Positions 28,973 to 35,503 of a stretch of 64,000 nt of DNA are shown here, piece by piece. Origin of the DNA: an uncultured Eubacteriales bacterium. GTDB lineage: Bacteria; Bacillota; Clostridia; Christensenellales; Aristaeellaceae. Under the pieces are notes generated by a model. That model saw nothing but the letters and a program-made list of their open reading frames with translations. It did no database searches and had not been told where the DNA came from. The position numbers were made by a program, and so were the translations under genes. Location: the NCBI GenBank assembly GCA_902777335.1, contig CACYTF010000001.1, forward strand, positions 1 to 64,000. Reading direction: 5' to 3'. Within the stretch, counting starts at the first letter, position 1. Each line of letters begins with the position of its first letter.

Positions 28973-31900
28973 TCAGGTCTCGGTGGAGACCGGTATGGCG
29001 CTGGTGGGCGGATTGCAGTAGGGGCAGGCCTTGTACTCCCAGTCCAGCGCGTACAGCAGCGACACCTTGTCGCCGCCGGAGAAATCGGCCTTGGAGCACT
29101 TGGCGGACTTGTGGTAGTAGCTGTTGGCGCTGGCCAGGTCCACGTACACGCCGGTATCCGCCGGCGCGGCGTACAGCTCGATGGAGACCGGGGCGTTCTC
29201 GGCGCCGCCGTTGTCAAAGCTGCTGGCGCCCGCCGACAGCGTGGTACACACCGGGCAGGCGGTGAGGCCGACGGCCCTGGCCGCCGCCAGCGTGCCCGCC
29301 GTGGCGCCGGAGCCCGCGTGGGACTTGCTGTAGTGGTAGTGGGAGTCGCCCGACGCCGCGTAGACCTTCTGGTTGGCCGCGGACAGGCAAACCGGGCAGG
29401 CCTTCTTGCCGTAGTTCAGCGCCGTCTCCAGCGAGACCCGGCTTGCGCCGGTGAGGCCGGAGCAGGTGGCGTTGGCGTGGTAGTACTTGCTGCCGGTGGT
29501 GGCGTACACCTTGATGCCGGACGTGCCGGACTTGAAGGCCGTGGTGACCGGCTCCGCCTTGCCGGAGGACGCGCCCTGCACGCAGTTCGGGCACGGATCA
29601 AAGCCGTAGGCCAGCGCCGACGCCAGCGTGCCCTCCTTGGCGCCGGAGCCGGCGTCGCTCTTGCTGTAGTGGTAGTACTTGCCGCCCTTGGTGACGTACA
29701 CCTTGCGCGTGGCCGACGCGGCGCACTTCGGGCAGGGCTTCTTGCCGTAGTTCAGCGCCGTCTCCAGCGTCACGCGGTTGGGCGTGCCGGACAGGTTCGA
29801 GCAGCTGCTGCGGGTGTGGTAGTATTTGCCGGACACCGAGGCGTACACCCGCACGCCGGAGGTTCCGGACTTGTAGGTCGAGTTGCCCCGCTGGGCCGCC
29901 AGGGCCACGGCCACCTTCTCCACGCTGCCGCTCTTGGCGGCGTCGGCCACGGCCACGGCCTCCGCGGCGGCCTGACGGCTGCCCAGGCAGTGCTGGCACG
30001 CGGTCTGGTTCATCAGCAGCGCCTCGGCCAGCGTGCGCTTGGTGCCGTTCTTCATGCCGGTCTCCACGCAGATGCTGGCCACGTGATAGTGCTTGCCGGT
30101 GGAGGTGGAGTACACGGTTTTATTGGCCGCGGAAGCGCAGATCGGGCAGGCTTTCTTGCCTGCCTTCGCTGCGGTCTTCAGGGATACGCGGCTGGCGTTG
30201 GTCATGCCGCCGCAGGTGCTGTTCAGGTGGTAGTAGCGGCTGGTGCGCGTCGCGTACACGTAGGTGTTGCTGGCCGTGGCCTTCGACGGGGCCGCCTGGG
30301 CGCGGGTCGAGGACACGGTGGTCACCGCCGCCGCCTGTTCCTTCTGGTTCGCGGCGGCCTTCGCCGTCTGCGTGTTGGCGGCCGCCGCCACGGTGGTGTC
30401 CGCCTTGGTGTTGGCGGCCGTGTTGCCCCAGCACTTCGGGCATCGCTTGAACCCCGCCGCCAGCGCCTCGGCCAGCGTGCCGGCATTGGCGTTGGTCATG
30501 CCCGAGCATGTGGCGTAGGAGTGGTAGTACTTGCCGCCCTTGCTGGCGTAGACCTGGGTGGTGGCGCTCTTGGCGCACACCGGGCAGGCCTTCTTGCCGG
30601 CCAGCAGCATGGACTTCAGCGTGTACAGCTGGGCGTCCTTCATGCCGCTGCAGGTGCTGTTGGTGTGGTAGTAGGTGCCGTTCTTGGTGGCGTACACCTT
30701 CACGTCGTCGCCGGTGGCGTTGCCCAGGTTCACCGTCTTGCCGCCGGTATCGGCCCCGGCAATCCCCGTGACGCTGCCCTTGATGCACACGTCGCACTTG
30801 GACTTGCCGAGCACCATTGCCTCCGCCAGCGTCACCTGCTTGGCCTTGGTCATGCCCTGGCAGTTCTTGTCCACGTGGTACGACTTGCCTCCGCTGGTGC
30901 AGTACACCAGCGTGCCCGCGGTGGCGCAGCAGGTCGGGCAGGCCTTCTTCCCCGCCAGCAGCGCGTTCTTCAGCGGGCCCTTGGTGGCGTTCTGCATGCC
31001 GCTGCAGTCGGACTTCACGTGGAAGTAGGTGCCGTTCTTGGTGGCGTACACCTGTATGCCGCTCTTGTCCACCGTCTGGTCGTTGATCAGCACGGCCACC
31101 ACGTCGTCGCTCTCATCCAGCGAGCTCTGGGTCTTCAGGATGCACACCGGGCAGGGCAGCTTGCCCTCGTTCTCGGCCGCGGTCTTCGTGTACTCCAGCG
31201 GATTGCGCATCTTGCTGCACTTGGGATCGGAGTGGTAGTACTTGCCGCCCAGCGTGCCGTAGTACATCACCGTCGTGCCGCCGCCGATGCAGTCCGGGCA
31301 GGGCGACTGGTGGCGGCTGTTCTCGGCGATCTCCCGGGTGACGCGGGTGGACTTCACGCCGGCGTCGATCCTGGGGCAGGTGTCGGTGGAGTGGTAATAC
31401 AGGCCGGTGGCCGGGCTCCACACGAAGGCCGCCGTGTCGGCGCTGACCACGCCCGCGCTGCTCAGCGCCGTCGGGGAGGGCGCGGGCTCCGTCTCGCCCG
31501 TGTCCGCACCGGCGTCCGCCTCCGCGGAGCCGTCGTCGGCGGCGGCAACGCCGCCGTCGCCGCCCAGATCGATGGCCGTCACGGGTTCGGCCTCCGGAGC
31601 CGCCGGGGCGTCCGTCGGCTCGGCGGTGACCTCCACCTCCGCCGGCGGTATGGTGATGTTGGGCTGTACGTTCCTGTCGCCGCTGCCGCCCAGCACGCCG
31701 CGCAGCAGCAATATCAGCGCCACGACGAACCAGATGGCCGAGGCCGCGGTGATCGCCCAGCGGATGGGCTTGTCAAAGCGCTGCCTGCGCCACAGCAGGT
31801 AGATGCCCAGCGGCGGGAACAGGAACAGCAGCAGATAGGTCACCCAGTCGTTCTCGTCCACATAGCGCGACAGCGCGCCCTGCTCGGAATAGTAGGCGTC

Positions 31901-32476
31901 GTCGCCGGCGTCCTCGTCCTGATAGCGGTCGTCGTAGCCGTCGCCATTTTCGTCATAGCCGTCGTCGTAGCCGTCGTCATCGCCGCCGTCGCCGTCGTAG
32001 CCGTCGTCGTCGTAGCGGCCATCGCCGTCGTAGCGGTCGTCATCGGCGTAGCCGTCGTCGTAGCGGCCGTCGTCGGCGTAGCGATCGTCGTCGGCGTAGC
32101 GATCGTCGTCGGCGTAGCGACCGTTGTCATCGTAGCCGTCGTCGTCGTATCGGTCATCGTCGGCGTAGCGGTCGTCATCGGCGTAGCGGTCGTCGTCATC
32201 GTAGCGGTCGTCGTCATCGTAGCGGTCGCCGCCGTTGTCGTCATAGCCCTCGTCCGCGCCATCATAGCCGTCGTCGGCGTAGCCCTCGTCCCGGGCATCA
32301 TAATCGTCCTGATAGCCGTCCTCGGCCTCAGGCGCGTCTTCCATTATAAAATCATCGTCGCCGGACTGCTTGTCCTTCCCCTGGAACAGGCGATGCACCT
32401 CGCCGTCTCCCCAGCGGAACGCCAGGCCCTGCTTCGAGAGGTTGTATTTCAGTTTTCCGATCGCATGTGTCGCCAT
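28973..32476 (-). CDS. Large membrane protein with acidic repeats and 13 Cys/His modules
   Basis: 1167 aa from ATG 32476 (GGTGGGAGAG upstream; an upstream in-frame ATG at 32497 lies before that site). Residues 1-45 are an unclassified domain (MATHAIGKLKYNLSKQGLAF). Residues about 46-196 are a D/Y/R-rich tract with many DDRYAD units. Two hydrophobic helices lie at about 211-228 and 240-258, separated by RRQRFDKPIR, then a Pro/Ala/Glu linker. From about 350 to the end come 13 modules of 45-50 residues, each VYxTKxGxYYH...C...(L..A...G)KKxCPxC. The spaced His, Cys and CPxC look like a zinc site, as in the Ada-like YxCHxxxC module appended to many Bacillota proteins. Modules 1-12 come in pairs separated by linkers. 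Modules 10 and 12 lack the middle Cys. No function can be assigned; metal binding at the cell surface is inferred. Confidence 0.8.
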   Translation of the reverse strand: MATHAIGKLKYNLSKQGLAFRWGDGEVHRLFQGKDKQSGDDDFIMEDAPEAEDGYQDDYDARDEGYADDGYDGADEGYDDNGGDRYDDDDRYDDDDRYADDDRYADDDRYDDDGYDDNGRYADDDRYADDDRYADDGRYDDGYADDDRYDGDGRYDDDGYDGDGGDDDGYDDGYDENGDGYDDRYQDEDAGDDAYYSEQGALSRYVDENDWVTYLLLFLFPPLGIYLLWRRQRFDKPIRWAITAASAIWFVVALILLLRGVLGGSGDRNVQPNITIPPAEVEVTAEPTDAPAAPEAEPVTAIDLGGDGGVAAADDGSAEADAGADTGETEPAPSPTALSSAGVVSADTAAFVWSPATGLYYHSTDTCPRIDAGVKSTRVTREIAENSRHQSPCPDCIGGGTTVMYYGTLGGKYYHSDPKCSKMRNPLEYTKTAAENEGKLPCPVCILKTQSSLDESDDVVAVLINDQTVDKSGIQVYATKNGTYFHVKSDCSGMQNATKGPLKNALLAGKKACPTCCATAGTLVYCTSGGKSYHVDKNCQGMTKAKQVTLAEAMVLGKSKCDVCIKGSVTGIAGADTGGKTVNLGNATGDDVKVYATKNGTYYHTNSTCSGMKDAQLYTLKSMLLAGKKACPVCAKSATTQVYASKGGKYYHSYATCSGMTNANAGTLAEALAAGFKRCPKCWGNTAANTKADTTVAAAANTQTAKAAANQKEQAAAVTTVSSTRAQAAPSKATASNTYVYATRTSRYYHLNSTCGGMTNASRVSLKTAAKAGKKACPICASAANKTVYSTSTGKHYHVASICVETGMKNGTKRTLAEALLMNQTACQHCLGSRQAAAEAVAVADAAKSGSVEKVAVALAAQRGNSTYKSGTSGVRVYASVSGKYYHTRSSCSNLSGTPNRVTLETALNYGKKPCPKCAASATRKVYVTKGGKYYHYSKSDAGSGAKEGTLASALAYGFDPCPNCVQGASSGKAEPVTTAFKSGTSGIKVYATTGSKYYHANATCSGLTGASRVSLETALNYGKKACPVCLSAANQKVYAASGDSHYHYSKSHAGSGATAGTLAAARAVGLTACPVCTTLSAGASSFDNGGAENAPVSIELYAAPADTGVYVDLASANSYYHKSAKCSKADFSGGDKVSLLYALDWEYKACPYCNPPTSAIPVSTET
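31889..32341 (-). repeat. Coding tandem repeat: acidic DDRY-type tract
   Basis: Short in-frame units of 5-7 codons (DDRYAD, DGRYDD, DDGYD variants) repeat about 20 times. At DNA level the plus strand is a near-monotonous array of GTCGTC, GCGTAG and TCATCG words. It is likely to vary in length between strains and to be hard to assemble. Confidence 0.75.
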
Positions 32477-32567
32477 ATTCTCTCCCACCTTAAACACACA
32501 TCCAAAGGCATCCCGGGCGCGGGGCTAACGCGCACCCCACCCGAAATAACTATTCAAAGCCATTACA

Positions 32568-32596
32568 AGCATACATCATGCATTACGTTCTGTCAA
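32568..32596 (-). promoter_or_regulatory. Promoter of the Cys/His-module protein gene
   Basis: On the minus strand TTGACA (32591-32596), 17 nt, TATGCT (32568-32573), giving a leader of about 85 nt. The remaining gap 32597-32701 is AT-rich with no other feature seen. Confidence 0.65.
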
Positions 32597-32701
32597 TCAG
32601 TTTGGAATAAAAAATTGAAATTTTGTCACAATCTTAATTAACAGAAATTCACATATAGAAATATTATTGCAAAATTTATACTTCAAAATCACATTTGCGC
32701 A

Positions 32702-32730
32702 TTGCCTGCCGCCGCCATGTATGTTATAAT
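32702..32730 (+). promoter_or_regulatory. Promoter of the CapA-type gene
   Basis: TTGCCT (32702-32707), 17 nt, extended -10 TGTTATAAT (32722-32730). Confidence 0.7.
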
Positions 32731-32784
32731 AGTAAAGGCGGTCTATCCGTTTGGAAGCACAGTCGTTCCATGGAGGTAAGCAAT

Positions 32785-34071
32785 ATGTCCAATAAACCGG
32801 TAAAAGGACTTCGAGTCGGTCACTATCGCATCACGCCGCTTGGCCTTGCCGTGCTGGCGGTGCTGCTGCTCGTCATCATCGGCGTCGTGGTCGTCACGGT
32901 GTTCCATCCCTTCGGGAGTGAAGACAATGCCGTGGAGGTGATCCCCACCGTCGCGCCGGAAGCGGAGGTCGTCGACGCCACGCCGACGCCCACGCCCGTG
33001 CCCACCCCCACCCCCACGCCCGAGCCCAGGAGCGCCACGATCCGTTCGCTGGGTGAGATCGCCATGCAGCAAAACCTGCTGCGCTGCGCGGTCAACGGAA
33101 ATACCTTCAACTTTGACAGCATGTTCGTGGACATCGCCGACATCATCGGAAACGCCGACTACACCGTGGCCGACGTGGAGGGCACGCTGGGCGGCACCAC
33201 GGAATACTCGGGCAGCGCCCGCATGGTCACCCCGCCCTCGCTGATCGGCACGCTGAAAAACTGCGGCGTCGACATGCTGATGCTGGCCAACGACCACGCG
33301 CTGGACGGCGGCTTCAACGAGCTGCAGGCCACCATCAACAACTGCGCCACCGAGGGCATGGCCTACGTGGGCGCGGCTGCCTCCGCCGAGGAGCGGCAGA
33401 CCCCGGTCATCAAAGAAATCAACGGCATCAAGGTCGCGTTCCTGGCCTACACCGAAACCCTGAACGACAACGAAAAGAACGCCGACGCGGCGGCCATACA
33501 GTACGGCGTCAACCTGATCTCCAAGTCCAACGCCAAGAAGGACATCGAGGACGCCCGCGCCGCCGGCGCCGATATCATCGTCTGCTACTGCAGCTGGGGC
33601 GAGATGTTCAAAACCACGCCCACCGACACCCAGAAGGTCATCGCCCAGAAGCTGAACGACTGGGGCGTGGACGTGATCATCGGCTACAACCCCCACGTGG
33701 TGCAGCCCGCCGCCTGGTTGGAATCGAAGGACGCCGACGGCAACGTGCACCGCACGCTGTGCCTGGGCGCGACGGGCAACCTGCTGTCCGACCAGTACGG
33801 CCAGTACGACAACGGCATCATATTCCAGTTCACCATTCAGGAGACCGAGTACGGCCACTTCGCCGTCACCAACCCCGTCTACGTGCCCACCTACGTGTGG
33901 CGCAACGAGACGGAGGACGGGCGCTACGACTACCGGGCGCTGGCCGTCGGCCAGTGGCTGGAGAGCGCGCCGGAGGGCATGGCCTACGCCGACGCCGCGC
34001 GGATGCGCCAGATCTGGGCGGACGTGCAGGCCACCATGGGCACAGAGGTGGCTGCCGTCGCCGCGGAATAG
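32785..34071 (+). CDS. CapA-family metallophosphatase-like protein, membrane-anchored
   Basis: 428 aa from ATG 32785 with GGAGGTAAG; the longer frame has no such site. A cytoplasmic start of about 17 residues is followed by one transmembrane helix (about 18-42) and a Thr-Pro spacer (TPTPTPVPTPTPTPEP). The extracellular CapA/PgsA domain spans about 90-400: ADYTVADVEGTLGG, MLANDHALDGG, YNPHVVQPAAWLESKD. CapA proteins take part in poly-gamma-glutamate capsule synthesis or anchoring, but stand-alone CapA homologues without capBC are common and of unknown role. No capB or capC is nearby. It is monocistronic. Confidence 0.85.
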   Translation: MSNKPVKGLRVGHYRITPLGLAVLAVLLLVIIGVVVVTVFHPFGSEDNAVEVIPTVAPEAEVVDATPTPTPVPTPTPTPEPRSATIRSLGEIAMQQNLLRCAVNGNTFNFDSMFVDIADIIGNADYTVADVEGTLGGTTEYSGSARMVTPPSLIGTLKNCGVDMLMLANDHALDGGFNELQATINNCATEGMAYVGAAASAEERQTPVIKEINGIKVAFLAYTETLNDNEKNADAAAIQYGVNLISKSNAKKDIEDARAAGADIIVCYCSWGEMFKTTPTDTQKVIAQKLNDWGVDVIIGYNPHVVQPAAWLESKDADGNVHRTLCLGATGNLLSDQYGQYDNGIIFQFTIQETEYGHFAVTNPVYVPTYVWRNETEDGRYDYRALAVGQWLESAPEGMAYADAARMRQIWADVQATMGTEVAAVAAE

Positions 34072-34089
34072 ACCATTCAGTAAAAAACC

Positions 34090-34122
34090 AACCGGCGCCG
34101 CGTGATCCGCACGGCGCCGGTT
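34090..34122 (+). terminator. Terminator after the CapA-type gene
   Basis: An 11-bp stem AACCGGCGCCG / CGGCGCCGGTT with an 11-nt loop, followed by GCTTG. The T-run is weak, so some readthrough into mutY is possible; no separate mutY promoter is evident. Confidence 0.6.
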
Positions 34123-34142
34123 GCTTGTGGGAGGCACATGCC

Positions 34143-35216
34143 ATGTCCACGTCCTTTTCCGAAGATCTGCTGCGCTGGTACGACGAAAACGCCGCGGCCC
34201 GGGCGCTGCCCTGGCGGGGCGAGCGGGACCCCTACCGCATCTGGCTGTCGGAGGTCATGCTGCAGCAGACCCAGGCCCAGACCGTGAAGGGCTACTACGC
34301 CCGCTTCCTCTCGGCCTTCCCCACCGTGTTCGCGCTGGCACAGGCCGACGAGCAGGCGGTGCTGAAGCTGTGGGAGGGGCTGGGCTACTACTCCCGGGCG
34401 CGCAACCTCCACGCCGCGGCCAAGCTGGTGGCCGGCGACATGGGCGGCGCGTTCCCCGGCGACGCCGCCGGGCTGCGCCGCCTGCCGGGCGTCGGCCCCT
34501 ACGCCGCAAATGCCATCGCCTCCATTGCCTACGGCGAGCCGGCCCCGGCGCTGGACGGCAACCAGGCCCGGGTGCTGGGCCGGGTGCTGGCGTGGGAGGA
34601 CGTGCTGAAGACGCCCTTCGACCTGCTGGAGCCCGCCCTCGAGCGCATCGACCGGCGGCGCCCCGGCGACTACAACCAGGCGCTGATGGACCTGGGCGCT
34701 TCGATCTGCACGCCGAAGTCGCCGCGCTGCGGCGACTGCCCCGTGGCGGGGCACTGCCGGGCGCTGGAGGAGGACGCCGCACTGGAATACCCGAAAAAAG
34801 CGCCGCCCGCGCCCAAAAAGGAGCAGGACCTGACGATCCTGCTTCTGTATCGGAACGGTCGGCTGCTGGTGCGCCGCCGGCCGAAGGGGCTTCTGGGCGG
34901 GCTGTACGAATTCGTGTGCGTCGAGGGCCACCCGGACGAACCGGCGCTCGCGGACGCGCTTGCGGCTATGGGCTTTACCGGGGTTCAGATCGAGCGCCCC
35001 CTGCCCGACGCGAAGCACGTGTTCACCCATCGGGTGTGGCACATGCAGGGCCGGCTCGGAAGCTGCGAGACTTCACCGGAGGGCTATACCCCTGTCGATC
35101 GCGAGCAGCTCCAGGCCCTTCCCTTCCCGTCAGCTTTAAAGCGATACAGGGAAATCGCGCTCAATGAGAAAACAGACACAAAACAACTTGACAAGCGCCT
35201 TTGGACCGTATTATAA
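34143..35216 (+). CDS. mutY: A/G-specific adenine glycosylase MutY
   Basis: 357 aa from ATG 34143 (GGGAGG 8 nt upstream). HhH-GPD domain: catalytic Glu E37 in LSEVMLQQTQ, the helix-hairpin-helix LPGVGPYAANAIASIA, and catalytic Asp D138 in ALDGNQARV. The 4Fe-4S site follows as C-x6-C-x2-C-x5-C (ICTPKSPRCGDCP...GHC). The C-terminal third is the NUDIX-like 8-oxoG-recognition domain (LLGGLYEFVC, HVFTHRVWHM). It removes A mispaired with 8-oxoG. The last 10 codons contain the -35 and -10 of the antisense RNA promoter, and the stop codon lies within the -10 box. Confidence 0.94.
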   Translation: MSTSFSEDLLRWYDENAAARALPWRGERDPYRIWLSEVMLQQTQAQTVKGYYARFLSAFPTVFALAQADEQAVLKLWEGLGYYSRARNLHAAAKLVAGDMGGAFPGDAAGLRRLPGVGPYAANAIASIAYGEPAPALDGNQARVLGRVLAWEDVLKTPFDLLEPALERIDRRRPGDYNQALMDLGASICTPKSPRCGDCPVAGHCRALEEDAALEYPKKAPPAPKKEQDLTILLLYRNGRLLVRRRPKGLLGGLYEFVCVEGHPDEPALADALAAMGFTGVQIERPLPDAKHVFTHRVWHMQGRLGSCETSPEGYTPVDREQLQALPFPSALKRYREIALNEKTDTKQLDKRLWTVL

Positions 35217-35217
35217 T
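35188..35217 (+). promoter_or_regulatory. Promoter of the putative antitoxin RNA
   Basis: TTGACA (35188-35193), an 18-nt spacer and TATAAT (35212-35217), embedded in the last codons of mutY. The predicted start is near 35224. Confidence 0.8.
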
Positions 35218-35223
35218 ATAGAC

Positions 35224-35329
35224 GAAGGGCAAACCACGCACGCGGTTGCTCCTCAAGTTTCAACTTTTTCTATGTAGTCAAACGACTACAAAAACAGCCG
35301 TCACTTGGCAGAGTGGCGGTTGCTTTTTT
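35224..35329 (+). ncRNA. Putative antisense (antitoxin) RNA of a type I TA cassette
   Basis: About 105 nt from a perfect promoter to a U-run, with no ORF preceded by a ribosome site. It contains a 5' leader GCGGTTGCTCCTC (35242-35254), a 6-bp hairpin GTAGTC-AAAC-GACTAC (35274-35289) and the terminator stem (35295-35322). The last ~40 nt are antisense to the 3' end of the facing small ORF. In addition GCGGTTGCT can pair with AGCAACCGC in the toxin mRNA, and CTCCTC can pair with GAGGAG of its Shine-Dalgarno. Boundaries are predictions. Confidence 0.6.
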
Positions 35330-35330
35330 T
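35295..35330. terminator. Shared bidirectional terminator of the small-ORF cassette
   Basis: An 11-bp stem with two G-U pairs on the plus strand (35295-35305 with 35312-35322) and a 6-nt loop. Plus strand: CTTTTTTT follows. Minus strand: TTTTT follows directly (35290-35294). The stop codon of the small ORF lies inside the stem. Confidence 0.8.
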
Positions 35331-35387
35331 GCGCTCGTACACGATGATCGTGACGGTATACTTTCCGATGTGAAAAGTAAGTCGCAT
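35301..35387 (-). CDS. 28-residue basic peptide, putative type I toxin
   Basis: The ORF starts at ATG 35387, 8 nt after a perfect AGGAGG (GAGGAGGTGAGG), and ends at TGA 35301-35303 inside a bidirectional terminator. The peptide begins MRLTFHIGKYTVTIIV, a short beta-branched hydrophobic segment, and ends with a charged tail rich in K/R/S/H (YERKKSNRHSAK). It has its own consensus promoter (35466-35494) and a ~70-nt leader in which CTCCT can mask AGGAG. It faces a small RNA sharing the terminator. The layout equals Fst/TxpA-type type I toxins, which are small membrane-active peptides with charged tails. I do not recognise the family, and toxicity is inferred from architecture only. Confidence 0.65.
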   Translation of the reverse strand: MRLTFHIGKYTVTIIVYERKKSNRHSAK

Positions 35388-35465
35388 GGTCCTCACCTCC
35401 TCTCGGAGATGTAGGAGCAACCGCCTTGCGCTTGTGTTCACCCTTCGGCCCTTGCGGGCAGATTC

Positions 35466-35494
35466 ATTGTAAGCGAATCAGCCCGCAATGTCAA
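35466..35494 (-). promoter_or_regulatory. Promoter of the 28-residue peptide gene
   Basis: On the minus strand TTGACA (35489-35494), 17 nt, TACAAT (35466-35471). It begins 9 nt after the purL stop codon, with no purL terminator in between, so purL transcripts would run into the cassette. Confidence 0.8.
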
Positions 35495-35503
35495 GTAGTT
35501 ACC

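Larger units (their letters stand above)
35221..35449. repeat. Imperfect inverted repeats bordering the small-ORF cassette
   Basis: 35221-35253 (plus) and 35413-35449 (minus) are homologous: both start with CGAAGGG, continue through AAC/CAC/GC blocks and end in the identical 12-mer GCGGTTGCTCCT. Each copy begins just downstream of a promoter, so the two convergent RNAs have matching 5' ends. Confidence 0.7.

Noticed and set aside
31889..32341. Possible CRISPR array or minisatellite
   Set aside because: The repeat is in frame within a coding sequence and made of 15-21 nt units without unique spacers.
28952..32641. 1229-codon plus-strand frame opposite the Cys/His-module protein
   Set aside because: Mirror of the repetitive gene; Val/Ala/Arg-rich, no start signal, and ends in the AT-rich promoter region. 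The minus frame has domains, ribosome site, promoter and terminator.
35260..35340. Small transposon or MITE suggested by inverted repeats around the small ORF
   Set aside because: The repeats lie downstream of promoters and correspond to transcript leaders; no target-site duplication or transposase-type terminal motif was seen. A toxin-antitoxin layout explains more.
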